Below are positions 34,041 to 58,120 of a stretch of DNA of 64,000 nucleotides, in pieces. Location: positions 7,624,494-7,688,493 of the forward strand of contig NC_135552.1 in assembly GCF_964340395.1 (NCBI RefSeq). The letters are read 5' to 3'. The position numbers and the translations under genes are program-made. Source of the stretch: Glandiceps talaboti. Lineage: Eukaryota; Hemichordata; Enteropneusta; Spengelidae. Position 1 is the first letter of the stretch, and each line of letters starts with the position of its first letter. Below the pieces are notes generated by a model that worked only from the letters and a program-made list of their open reading frames with translations, did no database searches and was not told the origin of the DNA.

Positions 34041-34819
34041 CTTCAATAAAGTTGGAATGAGTAACAGTTATTTCATTCTGCAGGCATCGATATCAGAATA
34101 ATATAGATTGGTCATGAAATGGAATATACACAAATGACTTCAAACAATGGAATTATGCTTGCTGGGCATGTATAAAAAACATTTACCGGTATAATCAATG
34201 GACCCTTAAAGGTGATTCAAAATGCTCACATTCACTATCGCTTAATTTGCAAAAAGCAAGAACAAACAACAAGTCATGTAGCAAATGTAGTTTTACATTC
34301 AGTTCATTATAATTTGGAATGAAAGAATATTTAAATGAAAATTCTGATTTTCCCATCATGAAAACTATCAAAATATAAAAACCTATAAAGTTCATTACAT
34401 ATATCTATGTAATCCTTTGTAAAAAAAAAAATTTAACATGAAAAAATGGAAATCACCATTTCATAGAATGTTCACACTTTCATGTAATGTAAATGTAAAT
34501 AAAGAGAATAAAAATCATTCATACAGTCATTATTTTAATAAAAATATCATTTGTTTGTTTGTTTTTGTCCTGTTTGCATAGACAGAAATGTTGAAATGTT
34601 CAATTAGTTTACAAAACAAGTACCTGTATGTCTGTCTGTATGAGCATTGAACCAGGGTCATTACAGAATAGCAGACTTTCATAATCTTCTTGTATTCTCA
34701 CCACAAACAGCAAATTCAAATGATGCATACATTTCAAGGATGTGTTCATGATGGGGGCAAATAGAGGGTGGTGTCGGTACAAGTTTTAGCATTTTCTCTT
34801 GAAATCAATATTGACTTTC

Positions 34820-44157
<9,338 letters not shown>

Positions 44158-45078
44158 GGTTGATATTGTCAGAAAGATGAAATTGGACGTTGTTTTACTA
44201 TTTTACACAATTAAACATATTCCAGCAAAGAATTTTGGACTGGGAATAAAGAATTATATCTCACAGCTTAACATGGAGACTGTGATATAATTTTTTAGCA
44301 TACTATTTCAAACTTCAAATCTTGAGTGACTGAGGGTTTTTTCTTCATCAAGTTGTTCGTTGCCATCGATGTTACGTCGGAGGCGTCCTTAGTTCCCGGT
44401 CCTAGTATCACGTATATAATATCGATGACGACTTGTCATGGGTCATATTGACTTCAAGTACCATGCTCTGTTATCCTTTGAAAGAATGGGATTGACATAC
44501 AAACGCGTAGAAGTTGTACGTTATCTGGACGGAATGTGAAAATCAACGGAAGACAGTACAGCTACAGTTCAGATCAGAAGTCCTCCATTTTGAAATGTTT
44601 ACTTGCCTCGTTTTGGTGATCACCATGTCACTCATTCCAGAAGAAATATTATAATATACAAAATCCTCACAAAAAGAACATTTTGTATTTCAACTAATCA
44701 TTATTTAATAATTATCACAAATTTTTAAAGTTTCATTTGTTCTTGGACTACAAATATTTTTCAGAAAACATGATTATGGATTGAAAATAAAATGATAGCA
44801 TTTATAGTCCGTGTAAGAGGCTGGAGGTAAATTCCTCTCACTAAGGCCGCCATTTTCGACGCTCCTGGTTGCTACTTAGAAAGTGACAGTTCCTCGCGGA
44901 GAGCTCAACTACGATTCTTCTGAACTGTTATAAAGGGATTCTGATCAAACTGTTAATGCGAACCATTCAACTGTGGAAGACACGGCGTCTCAACCCGTCT
45001 ACCATTGTTGACCCTCGTCGTTAACGCGAGATTTTGACAGACGAATTTAGATTACACTGCACTGACAGCGCTCAGAAA
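44158..45078. promoter_or_regulatory. Shared ZSWIM2 / FAM221A 5' region
   Basis: The two genes are divergent, with 921 bp between start codons. A half X-box (GTTGCCAT, near 44358) and GGTTGC (near 44869) are present but weak. No TATA box is evident. Both genes belong to families associated with testis or ciliated cells, so co-regulation is plausible but not shown. Confidence 0.4.
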
Positions 45079-48000
45079 ATGGCAGACGACAGACAGTATC
45101 ATCTCAAACTTGGTGGAAACGCCGCAGCTCATGTAGATGCATATTTCGAATACAGAAAGTAAGTTTAGATATTTAATAGTACACTGTAGCATATCCTGAA
45201 GTATTTTGAAGGCTAAAATTATTTTTGAAGCTAGTGAATCAACAGTGCGTGGACCATATAAAATGTAAACGTTATGGTTATATTGCATTGACGTATATCT
45301 CATTGACTTGGTCGTTGGCCTGAAGTGACCTTTCAAGTGTCATTGAGCCGACATACTCTACAGGTGTGATGGGTGCGGTCAGTCAGTCAAAAAACAACCA
45401 GGAGAAAATAGCACACTTAATCCATTTATACCATTTAATTCATTGATTATATTGTATTACTTGTACAATTCTTCAATTCACTATTACAATTTAACCAAAT
45501 AATAGAACTTTTATCTGAACAAATAAACACCTTTTAGACTTTTATCTTACACTTCTAATATTATATACACTACGGCATAGCAATGTGCAATATTTTTATG
45601 CATACATAGTTTTTACGTATCTTTTTACTACTGTTGAATGGAAACATTTTTACAACAAAAAATAGAGATTGAAGGGGGGGTGTTAAAAAAGTATTGCGAT
45701 TCACATCCCCCCCCCCCCCGCCTTTCAAATCGTCCCATTACATCTCACTCCAATTTCAAATCGCACCAATAATTATTATTATCTAATACTATTTTCAACT
45801 CATCTCAATTCCTTTCAAAATCATGTAGTAATTTGCAGATCTTTGCAATATGATTTACATTTACATGTATGAGAATCAGGAATGGATCGATAGAAGCCTA
45901 CATGCAAAATATATTAGAATGAGGTAAAGGCCTACTCCCTGGGTTTATGTGCTCATCATTCATCTTTATTTCCATCATAAAATAAAGTACAAAGTTTGGC
46001 TGGATCAATTTCTGGAAGTCAGTGAAGTTGCATTAGGATTAGCAAGATGTGGTCACAATTGGGTTTCCTGATTTTAGTTATAAAAGACATTGCAGTAAAC
46101 CTAAGAGCATCGTGTGTTCACTATGTCTTGATTTTAAATTTGGTTGCTCACTCCATCATTTTGGTAAGAACCCCCCCCCCCCCCCCCCAACACATAATGA
46201 AAAATAAACAAGCATTCAGCCGACAAATCTGATGCACTGAAATTGGGGTGAGTTGACACTCTGGCGAGGTGAAATTTGGGTGAGTTGAATGGGACAAGTT
46301 GAAATGGGACGAGTTGAAATTGGGATGAAGTGATCTGTCACCATCTGCTAAAGCAACGAAATATGTACCTCTTGGCAGGTATGTTTTGGATGGTGCCATA
46401 TGATAAAGAGGCCTGTGGTTTATGACATTGGCATTCATTGATTAAAACAACCATTAAAACCTAAATGTTGATGAAATCTATTATTACATGTACCTCTAGG
46501 ATTGTTGGTGAAGATGATGATGGGAAGTTATTTACACCAGAAGAGTATGATAAATATAAAAAGACTGTGGTAACTAAAAGAATGAAGAACCGTTTGTTTG
46601 TTAGTTGGACATCACCAAGTGGAATGGATTGTAAGCTGATTGGACCAGAAACACCATGTTTTTGTACACATAGGTAAAGTCTCTCCACTTGTTATATTCT
46701 ACTAGCCATGAGTACAATCTTTATTGGTTAACCCTGAAATATGGACCCCACTGGAAACAAGTCTTTGACTTTTGTGTGTTATCCAAGTAATTCAACAATT
46801 TGTATCAGTTTTTATTTGTATATCTGCTGTGCCATCAATCTTGTTGTTTTACTGAAATAAACTTAACTAAACTAAACCAAATAGGGGGACTTTTGGCAAA
46901 ACAAAATTGAAAGTTTTCAGAACAAGATACATGACATAATGTACCTAATTCTCAGAACCTGCTATAATGCACAAATAGCACATGGAGTGGAAGTCATGAT
47001 GTCAACCAAGAAATAAAGTGCCAAGATGGTAAAATTTATTTCAAGTAAATGAGAACTATGCAAATTAACCAATAATATTATTTCCTGGGTCGGACACTGA
47101 TAATAGGATTATCTGAGTTTTTTTAAGGGTGGTGAGCAGGTTAAATTTACCTGAGCTTCCCAGTCATGTTACCGGTGTTCCCCACCAAAATTATATAACA
47201 GTGTATGGGAACTATGCTAGTTTTACCAAATTTACCCCAGGGTTCCCACACCTGAACAAAAACACTGGTGTATGCTATATTCTGCCCCCTAGAGTCCAAA
47301 ATGACTACAGCCTTACAGATCACTTTACTGAAGTTATGTTTATTTATTTTAAATTCTTTCTTCTTGCAGTATTTTTTATTTTATTTCATTATTTTTTTTC
47401 TGTGAAGTGCCCATGACTAGTATGAGTACTGTTGTGAATATATGGCGCTATATAAATGTTTTATTTATTTATTATTTATTTACAAACAATGGATTCAGTC
47501 ACATTTTTAGTTCAAATACTTAATTGCTATCTGACTTGAAAATGTTCTTCTGTCAAGCCGTGAGATAGTCCATGTCTCTGGGCTATTGCTTTTGATGAAG
47601 ACTGACCCACTGGACTTCTCTTATTAAGAGTCAACATCAGAGTGCAAATGAGCATACCATTTTTTTTTTATGTGTGAATTTACTCATTTTCATTTTAACA
47701 GAAATTACAGGATGGTACCCCACTATTACCATATGCCAGGAGAATCCTAGTCAAAGATTATGTCATTGTTACATTTCTTTCATCAGGTACAAACAACACA
47801 AGACAGATTTTGATGTGCTTCCTGAAGAGAGACCCATCATGTTGCCCTGCAGGGTCAAAGGTTGTCGGTGTAGAAGTTATCATTACGTACCATTAAATGG
47901 CAGTCAACCAATACGATGCCAATGTAAACACTATTCTGATGATCATGCTGAAACACAACCCTACAAATGCAAGAAAGGTACAATTAACTTCAAACAGTAA

Positions 48001-51000
48001 TATTAAAAGTATTTTGCCAAGCATAGCATTTTTTTTCAACAGTGGCACTCAGTCAGTCACTTGCAATAAAGGTGTTCAAAGTCTGTGAATAATGTTTCAA
48101 CTCATGATATATACACATCCATTAACCTCTCACGTTCTGCTTTTGCAGGGAGAACAATAATTAGTTGTTTCTTTTGAACTACATAGTATGGGTCTTTTGT
48201 AAGAAATTGGACTACATGGATAACTTGAATGACTGACCATGAATTCATTGCAATATGATAGTCCAGCCTAGCATCAAATACTAAAAGCATTCCATAGCAC
48301 AGGAAGTACAATACAAATGTACAAGTAAACTCGAAATGTTTCAGGTTTTCAATCATTTCAGTATTTTGTCAGGCAAGAAAACTATTTGCAGGACATGAAT
48401 GCCAGGAGCATGTTTTAAACCCTGCGTGAATATTAAAACCTGTTGCCAAGAATACCATTGCATACATGTTCAGTTCTTGTATTGGTTTTGCTTGGTACAA
48501 TACCATTACCTCCAACACTTCCAGCTGTATTCTCCTTTAACATTTGTGGTCGGGACAGCCACAGGAATGTCTGGTTTCTGTAACTTATTTGTGTTATCAA
48601 GACAAATCAGTATGAAACAGTTCATACATAATTCTTTTTTTTATTTTACAATGTTTTAATAAACTTGATGCCTGCAGTAGTTTTTAAGTGTTGTCTGTTT
48701 TTCAGTGATTGGTGATGATGAGATCAAATGAAGAGTAGTATTATGAAATGATTACTGAACACTTCCAGATTAGACTACTGAACCGATCACTTTGCGTTTT
48801 AATAAAGTTGACTCAAGTTTGTCAGTTGTTTGTAAACAAAATTCTGGTATAAAATAGAAAAATTTAAGCTAAGGCCTAAAAAAAATTGTTTGGTTCCAGT
48901 TACTTGACCCCACCTACTAGTTTTTCACTGCCGACCCTAAACTTTTTTTTACATATTCCCGAAAAATATAATAAAATCATGAAAATTGTGTGAAGTCTCG
49001 CGAGAAATAGTGGATGCAGAAACTGACATCAACTTAAAAAGACAATATAAAACTGTTCTTCCAATCTGTAATGGCTGTACATCTGATGGGAAGAAACCAA
49101 TTTCACAGAGACTATATGGAAAACAACGGAAAACATAACTACCTGAACTAAACACTTGCACATAAAAAAAATCTGCCTAACCACTTTGGAAAAGACGCAC
49201 CGTAATAGGATTTTGACGCTAATTTTGGCAGGAACGCGTCCCAGGGACGCATCAGAAAAAAGCTACCGCGACCTCTGCTATTCTAAAATTGAGCGTAATT
49301 GGAACCACACAATTTTTTTAGGGACCTAAAAATTTGGTGGCAGGTAACTGTCAGACTATTTATATAATTGTTATTATGATTTCTTATCAACGTTTTATTG
49401 TTATTTTTAGGCTGTAAATGTGTTGGTTTCAAGAGATCATTCACCTGCAGCTGCAGCCAGCCAACATACGTGCATGAGACATTAGTTGAAACTAAGGAAG
49501 AGAGGGAGGCCCGTGGTCACCCAGTGGGTTATGACGTACCCTATGCTGCTATGGGTGGTCTAACTGGTTTCAGTTCCTTGGCAGAGGGTTATATGAGATT
49601 GGATGACAGTGGACTAGGTTTGTCATTTATTTGATTGTACTTTGGGTGAATGTGTGCAGTACATGTAGTGTAATTTTAGTGTGAACTCTAAGCAAATTTG
49701 ATGTGCCATACCTCAACTTATTATATGTGTACCAGAGATTACTTGCATCAGTGCCTTGTACAAACTCTAGCAGTATTTGCACAGCAATGCAGTACAGAAA
49801 ACATTACTGCATAGGACCAGCATGTAAAATGAGGCACGATCATTCCTTGCACACAAAATAATATGATCGCACAGTATGATTTTTACAGATATTTGGCCTT
49901 TCATGTAAACATATGCAATAATAGCAGCATCCCATTCCACATGAGTGTGCAGTGTGGGTACTCAAGGGTATTTGCACTTGTGCTTGCCATGTTTTCTGCT
50001 GCACTTTTGTGAAAGTATGACCACACAGAACACTGCAAGTGCTTGTGCAAATACCCCCAAGTGTGTCACTTTAGTACTGTGTGTGTGCATGGGATTCTGT
50101 CATATCTATGCCAAAGGGAGAACAGAACAATTATTTCACTATCATACTTAAATCTGCATAATGTTCATTATTCTAAAATTAACATGTATTTGTCAAGTTA
50201 GTTTTTAGATTGTTTCACTCTCAAGTTTTATTCTCAAAATATTGAAAACTATTATTTTTGAATCTCAGGTGTTCCAGATGATGAGTTTTTGAACAGACCG
50301 ATTGGGGCTGATGATCACCCATTCTTAAGAATGCATGCATCTACAATAAATCAACTAGAGGGTGGTGGTAGGAAAGGTCAAATCACATCAGGTGATGTAG
50401 ATCAACTCAGTCATCAGATGTCACATCTTAAAAGACCAGGTGAAAGTGATATGGATTTCTATGAAAGGAGATACCAAGAAAGGGTAAGAATTTCAAAGTC
50501 AAGACTGGGTCTGTAAATTTGTCACTTTTCTCAAGTACCGTTTAGTTTCACAAAAGAAACCAATCATTTTGTGTGAGCTATTCACAAATACACATCTGCT
50601 CCGGTTGCTAAGAAACCAAATTATTGTAAATATCAGAGTTGAAGTATTAAGTAAAAGTAATTTATTGTAATGAAATTTTGATCACTTTTTTGATTCTGAC
50701 AAACATTATTATTATTAGAAAAGACAGCCTTCACTCAAATTCAAAAGTTTGACCTTGACATTGTGCACAAGAGAATTTGACATTATTACAAAATATTTGT
50801 GTTGTCAATTGAGTGAAGAGAGAGAGAGTGGGGGAGTATGTCAGAACATATGAAATTTGTTGAATATTTTGTCAGATGCCCAGTCCTACTACATTTATTA
50901 ATATTTATAGTGTAACAAGTTGTACCATACATTGTATTTTTCCAGCAAAAGGCAGAGAAAGCAAGAGCACGAGGTGGCTATAAACCAGCCATAAAACCAA

Positions 51001-51026
51001 GTCAGAGAAGAGCACCTAGAAAGTGA
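45079..51026 (+). CDS. FAM221A: FAM221A homologue, six exons, 315 aa
   Basis: Exons: 45079-45158, 46500-46673, 47787-47977, 49411-49617, 50269-50483, 50946-51026. All are GT-AG with consistent phases (948 nt). The protein starts MADDRQYHLKLGG and follows human FAM221A (298 aa) almost block by block. Shared blocks are EYRKIVGEDDDGKLFTPEEY, NRLFVSW, GMDCKLIGPETPCFCTHR, YKQHKTD, YVPLNGSQPIRCQCKH, PYAAMGGLTGFSSLAEGYMR, LDDSGLGVP and DMDFYERRYQER, plus a basic tail. The middle is cysteine-rich (CFC, CRVKGCRC, RCQCKH, CKCVGF, CSCSQ), suggesting metal binding. No catalytic motif or membrane segment is seen, and the family's molecular function is not established. The long first intron (45159-46499) contains only C/G runs and AT-rich sequence. 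Confidence 0.95.
47385..47485 (+). mobile_element. SINE/LINE-type 3' tail in FAM221A intron 2
   Basis: ATATGGCGCTATATAAATG followed by TTTA/ATTT repeats is the usual 3' end of many invertebrate retroposons. Only the tail is recognisable. Confidence 0.45.
49925..50105. mobile_element. MITE-like repeat, copy 2 (FAM221A intron 4)
   Basis: CATCCCATTCCACATGAG at the left and GCATGGGATTCTG at the right match the ends of 19555-19740. The interior shares CTTTTGTGAAAGTATG, AACACTGCAAGTGCTTG and TGCAAATACCCCCAAG. Confidence 0.5.
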
Positions 51027-51529
51027 ACCACAGTAGTTCATACACAGAGAAGATGACACACAGGAATTGAATGGTCAGAGAGATACTATTAAAAGTACAT
51101 CAAATCCAGTAAAGTCATGTCAAGACTTTTGTGTCAAGGGTATTTCCTGTCTGGATGAAGGAAACCATGTGGAATATGATACACTTATATGTTGTGCTTG
51201 TTGAAACTTTTACAAAATTTCAGAAAAAAAATTGAAGTTTTACTGTGCAGTGTAGATGCTGTAGAGTAAAAGCCGAGATACAACCATTAGGTATGTGCAT
51301 TGCATAAACAGTAGAAAATCATGATAATGACTTTCTGTTCCATAAAAATGTTTTGTACTACTTTACTCCATAGAATAGTTACAGAAAAGTGACAACGGTC
51401 ATTAACAAGTGCTCACACCAATCCCATCTATTTGTTGTCTATAAAAAAGTTGTGTGTTGACTGGTCTCTTATAGAATCACATTTTGATTCTAACATCTAT
51501 GTTTTAGACATAACTGATTTCTGTACAAT

Positions 51530-51560
51530 CATAGACCCTCCACCCAGTGGAGGGTTTATG
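51530..51560. repeat. CATAGACCCT hairpin, copy 3
   Basis: CATAGACCCTCCA (51530-51542) and TGGAGGGTTTATG (51548-51560) around a 5-bp loop, with one mismatch. Confidence 0.6.
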
Positions 51561-52440
51561 GTACAATTTATACACACGGATTTCTGTAAAATTTTTACAC
51601 ACTGAGTGAAGAAGACACAAAATATACAATGCACACAATGTTCATAAAGTACTTACAATGGTAGCTATCAACTTTCCATAGAGTGTAATGAGTCACATCT
51701 TTTACAAATTTTGAACTTGAAATTTTAAGAAACAGCTGTTAAGTATAAAATGTATATATTTATGAAAGTATCATAGATGTCTGTATAGACTTGCATATAT
51801 ATTGTACAAACTATGTATATTGATATATATTCTAGCTGGCTTCAAAAATTAGATTTGGCGAAATTTACTGCTGGCGACACGTTTTTCACTGTCACAATTT
51901 ACATGAGATGACCATGGAAGTAGGAAGGACATAACTGACAAAATCTAAAAAAAAATAATCTGACAACTTGCCCTAAAGTTTCAAATGATCACATATAACT
52001 GGTCCATTTGATCAGCATTGGCTGTTTCACTGCAACACTGAACAAAATTTACATGACATAAATAGTATGTACTTTTGAAGATATTTGTTTTGAAAATAGC
52101 TCAGATCATCCACATGCTTGGATCAACTTCGTCATGCCCAAATATGTGTTCGGCAGGTAAACCTTTTACAACTGGACTCCTATCAGCACAATCAGAGCCA
52201 TTCGAAAAAAAAGCACCTGGTGACACATATTTGCATATGTATATTAGCTACTTGAATAGAGTATTAGCTTACAAGTGACTGTGCTATAAGCTTACTGTGT
52301 TGTCAAATTTTGTCAAGTTCGATGATTGACCCTGAGATTGACCATATGATCCTACATCACTACATTTCACCATATTAAAGTCCTAAAGTAATGGCTAATA
52401 TTCACTGAAAGTAGTGAAAACTTTTTGAGATTGGCTAATT

Positions 52441-52858
52441 CAGTGGCTAAATGTTTGAATTTGCTAGCGGGAGCACAGGGCACTTAGGCTTTGTTACTTA
52501 TGTTTACGAAAACAACTAAACAGAAATGAGTAAACAAATACTGTGAAACATCAAGAACAGAGTAATAACAAATCAGTATTAACCATGTTTCTATGCAACA
52601 AGAACAACTATAATTTATGTTTTCCTATAAGTGAAATGGTCACAATGGTATGTACAGTTGTGACCATTTCGCACATAGGAAAACATAAATTATTGAAATT
52701 CTTGTAGCATAGAAACAGTGTTCATACTGGTTTGTAATTACTCTGTTGTCGATGTTTCTCAGTATTTGTTTACTTATTTTTGTTTGTTTGTTTGTTCATT
52801 TGTTTGTTTGTTTTTGTAAACATAACTAAGCCTGAGCGCCCTGTGGTGGGAGCCACTG
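52441..52858. mobile_element. Fold-back DNA element, 418 bp
   Basis: The ends are CAGTGGCT and AGCCACTG, with arms complementary for most of ~200 bp each. ACAGGGCACTTAGGCTT pairs with AGCCTGAGCGCCCTGT. Inside are TATGTTTAC / GTAAACATA, and TTTATGTTTTCCTAT with its complement. There is no open frame. It is a palindromic non-autonomous DNA transposon. The CAGTGGC ends recall some cut-and-paste families, but no clear target-site duplication is visible and I do not assign one. Confidence 0.65.
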
Positions 52859-55800
52859 AAAAGTGATGACAAATTTGAAGGAGAATCACTAAAACACCGT
52901 TAATCATGTACATCACAACAATTAGAAAAAAACTTGTTGCAGCAAAACATTTCAAATAAGCACCACTGGGTTTTAGCTTTACAAGTAGATATCAGGGTTT
53001 TTTTATTCAAGCAGAGAACTAAACATATATCACAAACAGCCCATAAACATTTATAGCCGTTTGAGAAATCCAGAATTCAAGCTGTACAATATTTTATATA
53101 TTTTGTTTTTATGTTTTCTTTTGAAGTGGCTCAGGATTTACAGTACAAGTAGCTTTATTTACAGTATATAATAATTAGTTAATTGATAGTGAATGTATAC
53201 CATGATATTCATAAAGGATATCTTTAGCAGTCCTCATAAACACAGCCCCCCCCCTAACCCCCCCCCCCCCCCCCGTATGGAAATCGCACCATTAAACCAA
53301 TTGTCCTTATCCAGTTAGAATAGTGGGTGTGTCACATACAGACATACAGAGACTTGTTTTAATGTCTGTAAGCCAAATGTATTCACCTTTGATATTTACA
53401 GTACTGTTATTGTGAAGATTTAATATTCATGATATTGTCATTGTGTAAAAATGTTTCTTAATATTAATAAATATAAAATGTTTGAACTTTCACAGCTTGT
53501 AAAAATATTCAATCTTGCCAAACTCACGACTTTAGGTAGATGTAAGTAAACAACAACTATGGTATTAATGTATTTTTTTGTCATTTTTGAGAAATTACAT
53601 ATTTACAAATAAACTAATAACATGTATGCAATCATAAATATCTTGTTTTTAAGGTCATGATTCTTTTATCATTTTTCACAAAGTGGCAAAATTTTTCAGT
53701 AAAGTTAAAGTGCTGCACTAGCTGCAACTTAGTCTAGATCTATCCCTCGTCAAATCTTTAGATCTCCTTTTGTGTTTTAGAGACCACATGGTTTAGACCA
53801 TGGTGGCATCCAGACTAGCTGCAACTGGAATGTTTTATGACAGTTTTGTTAGGATATACCACAGACAAGGAAGAAACGTGTCTGTGGATATAATAACTAG
53901 TAAATATTGTAAAGTATTGATTCACCTGTGGGTAAACATATTTGTGTAGCAGTACACTTAGTATGACATAAAATATCGAATCTGTTCAATTTTTGGGTCC
54001 ATACCCTAAATCACGTTATTTCCATTTATTTACTATACTACTATATACAGATAAAATAGACCTCTAATTAACAAGTACAATGTCTAATCATTTGCATGTT
54101 AAAACATTTCAGTGAATATATTGTTGGTTGTCTAATTAAAAAAAATAATACCCCACTTACAGCTAGTGCAGGTTTAAACTTTTGGTTCACATACATTTTA
54201 TTGTAGAAAACCACACATCGTCAGTAATATTGGCAATCACTCAATAGTCATCAAGAGAAACTTGTTTGAAGCAAATGTACATAGTATGTCAGTGTACTCA
54301 CTCTGGTAAATTATACAGTAGTTTAGTATGTGGAAACTAACACCACAGAAAGAAAATATCATTAAACCACCATATGTGTGTTGGTTGTTTGCAATTGACG
54401 TAAGGACACAAAATGTTGTGTACATATGTATAGATTCAGCAACATGAAAGAGGAAAATGATATGAAAGGAAACGTATGCTTTCCTCTTTGTAATTGCTAA
54501 TTTATTCTTGCAAGGTCGAGTGCTTTTTAAAATACAGGCATGTTGGTTTTGATATTGAACTCATTTTCACAATGTATGTGCTTTAGAATTTATTGAACAC
54601 AGAATTAAAAAAAAAAATATGCACCCTGTGATAAAAACGTGTTTGAGTATTTATTTTAAACAGATGTTTCAGGATTGCAAAGGGCATTGAACTTGACAGG
54701 TTGACATTATCCGAGTGTTGGTTCCTGTGATCAATCAATAAAGGTAATATTTACAAGAAATAATGCTGGTAATAAAAGTACTTTACAGATCACAGTGTTA
54801 TGATAATGAGACATGGAAAGCTGGCGACTGTAAAAAAAAAAATTAATTTCCAAATGGCGAATAGTTTGAAAGTCACCAATGTGCAAAACTTTTTCTCAAG
54901 ATGAACATATTTGCAAATGTGTGTATTATATGTGGAGTTAGTCTAGTCCCTGTACGGAATCTTTATGATTTACACAATGGTTTAGAGACCACATTGGCAT
55001 CCAGACTACTTGGGTGGGGGTAGGTACCTAAGAACCCCTATGAACAAAACAAACACTGTGAACACTGCAAATTAAGAGTCACAGCAGTGTTCACGGAACT
55101 ACAGTGGAAATCCTTGGTTCCAGACTAACCATTGCATATGAGTCACTCGAAAGCAGAGTTGACCTCCCTACTGAACAGTATGCAACCAAATATAACTTAA
55201 GAATCGCATTCACACACTCTCCATATTATATCACAGCTTAAACATATAGACATGTACTCTTTCCATCTGTAGGAGCAACCTCACAACTATACAACTTTCT
55301 GCTCCCCATCCTGTGAAATAGCCTTCCAAGAGGGGGTAGCACAACACTCTAAATAGCATTCACCCATATTTATAGTACTAACCACATGTACAACACCATC
55401 AACTTACCACAACACTTACAAGTACCATCAAGCTATTAAACTGAAACAGAAACACTCAGCCTTTTCAAATACATACACAATGATACACAATATTTTATTT
55501 TGAAATGAAAGTTTCCATTTATTGCATTAGTTTAATAAACTGAGTAAAATGTGACATGAGGGAGAAATGGTGATTTACAAACACTGATCTTGGATAGCAA
55601 GACTGACGCAGCACACTGACAGTACAACTTAGCAGTAGATATATATATATATATTCCACGTGACTAGACAAGTTTTAGAATATTTTAGCTATAACAGGTT
55701 TTTTCTCCTACATCAGAATGGCCAAGAGACTAATTGGCACACACAATCGCGATGTCGTCATTTCCTAGCCAAGGCTCAAGGTGGGTAATAATTAACATAC

Positions 55801-56680
55801 CTGTGCTGAATTTGATATGAATGGCAAAAGCATACAGTTGGCATTCAGATATAATACGGTCATGTTATCGCATCCCCATGACTGGAGTCACTATCACAAT
55901 ACACTGTAGAACAATCTGACTAACTGAACATCAACCTGACATTGACACAACTCAAAAATATACTCAATCATAAAGATCACATACACATCACATTACATTA
56001 CATTACACATCATTGATAAATTTTTGTTCATTTGACAAATAGTTTGTTACCACCATGTGTTTCATAAAAGGTGAGTGTATGGGTGGGGGGGGGGGGGGGG
56101 GGTGATTGCACTTTGACATTCTCATATGCTGTAATACTAATATGAGAAAAGTACACACTAAATATTCAGCACTGGTTCAGTAATGCATAGAACAGACTTG
56201 TATGAAGGTGTTCAAATACTGAGAAATAGTTGATGAAATGGCAATATCGGTACTATGGGAGTGAGGTAGTGTACATGTACATATAGATGTAATATATTTG
56301 AATGAGAATCAATCCAAGCATTATGTTGTAATTTTTGACTGACCCAACTTTTTCAACAACAAAATAGCAAGCATGTCAACATGACAATAATATAAAATTA
56401 CAATATCTTTCTTTTGAAATTAGTGAGAGAAAAAATTAACAAAGGCAACATATAAAATAATCTGCCATGAGATGGCCCATAAACTTGTGGTCTTATTATT
56501 GTTAGTTGTTAGTTTGAATGGCTAGCAATAGTAAGACTATCACAAGTCTCTGGGCTAGTCATGAGTATCATTAAAAGTAAAATTGTCATTCAAATAGCCT
56601 TCACATTCAGTCACGACCTTTCAACTTTCACCCATTTTCAGTCCACTTGAAGTGTGAACTCCCACATCCCCTGCCACCCT

Positions 56681-56791
56681 AGTCTAGTCCCTATACGATT
56701 TACACCTCCACTCACTACTGCTACCCAAGTTCTTCAGCCTAATGTGTGAGTGGAGGTGTAAATCGTAATGATACCGTATAGGGACTACACT
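56681..56791. repeat. Inverted repeat with TAGTCCCTATACG arms
   Basis: TAGTCCCTATACGATTTACACCTCC on the left is complementary to GGAGGTGTAAATCG...CGTATAGGGACTA on the right, apart from a 10-bp insertion in the right arm. A related left arm occurs alone at 54943-54979. Confidence 0.55.
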
Positions 56792-58120
56792 AATATGACA
56801 GTATACGTATTAACTAAAATGTTCTCGATGGATGGAACACGGCTGTCATAATAGACAGAACATCAGTTCTGTTGAGTCAGAATTGCATCATGACTTTACA
56901 TGTAGCTCGCAACAAATCAGCTGAGGTCTGATTACCATAATTCTATACACACACAAGCTCAAGAGGGAAAACCCCATTCTGGCAAACCAGAGCTGTTATT
57001 TCTTCTGCCTCACTGTGAAATAACGGCACATTCTGGACGGTGTCGTAAAAGAGGCCATGGTTTTGCAACGATGGGAAAACCCATAGCTAATCTGCCTTTT
57101 CCTGCCTGGTTTTAAAGGTCAAGTTTTCAATCCCAGGTTCTTGCATTAATATTATCTTGTCATTGGAACCATAAGGATTACATAGGACTATCATACTACC
57201 AATACATATATATCTCTTTGGGTCGGTACTCTATGATATTTCAACTTTAGGCGCATAAAAATCATTTCTGTATTACAGTACTACATGTACACACTAGTTA
57301 TTCACGCTAGTCATTCATTCTCTTTTGTTTTAAATATGCACGCAATCATCAACACTCAGCACTTTGCTACATATTTTTGTTAAATATTTCAACGGGTTAA
57401 TTTAGTAAAAACCATATAATTAGTACAAAGCATTTCTTGATTTCACGATTTCTTTTCAGTATAATGTACATAATTATCAAATTATTGGTAAATTTAGAGT
57501 AACACCTCCAAAACATTCTATTAATTTCAATCATGGGCCATTCTTGCATTTGTATTTTGCTGAATGTACTGTGAACTTGGAAATTTTGGCTGAAGACTTT
57601 ATTTTCGCATATTTTGCTGGAAAACAAATATTCAAACATTAGTAGTGACTAAAATGCCTTCTTGTACATGAACACAATGTATCAGTCTGGTAATTAGTGA
57701 AAGTTAGTGTTTTTTTTCTAGTAGCGAAAATATCTAGGTTTACAGTACCTTACACTATTTATAAACTTTTGCCTTTAATATGTACATTGTATATTATCTC
57801 TCATTTGTGAGACTTGGTTTTGATCATTTGCAATTTGACCAAATGACCTTTGTTATCAACTCTCATCTCTTCTACATCATGGGAAAAGAAAACTACACAG
57901 AAACATGGATATTATGACAACAATGCCCATTAGAAAGATATCTTTCGTGTTTTGCACATATATTTTATATTGTAATTTAACATACATAGTCTTTATATTT
58001 TATAATTATTTTTAAAATAGTTAAAATTGACATCAGAATATGTGCTTTTTTTTTTAAAAGGAATAAATAATGCTGACGTAATGTCGTTTCAATGTATGTA
58101 AAACGAGGAAATTTAGTATA

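Larger units (their letters stand above)
51027..53480 (+). other. FAM221A 3' UTR and flank
   Basis: No further coding sequence. It includes hairpin copy 3 (51530-51560), a fold-back element (52441-52858) and C-runs near 53248. Possible poly(A) hexamers include AATAAA at 53466-53471; I cannot choose between candidates. Confidence 0.35.
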
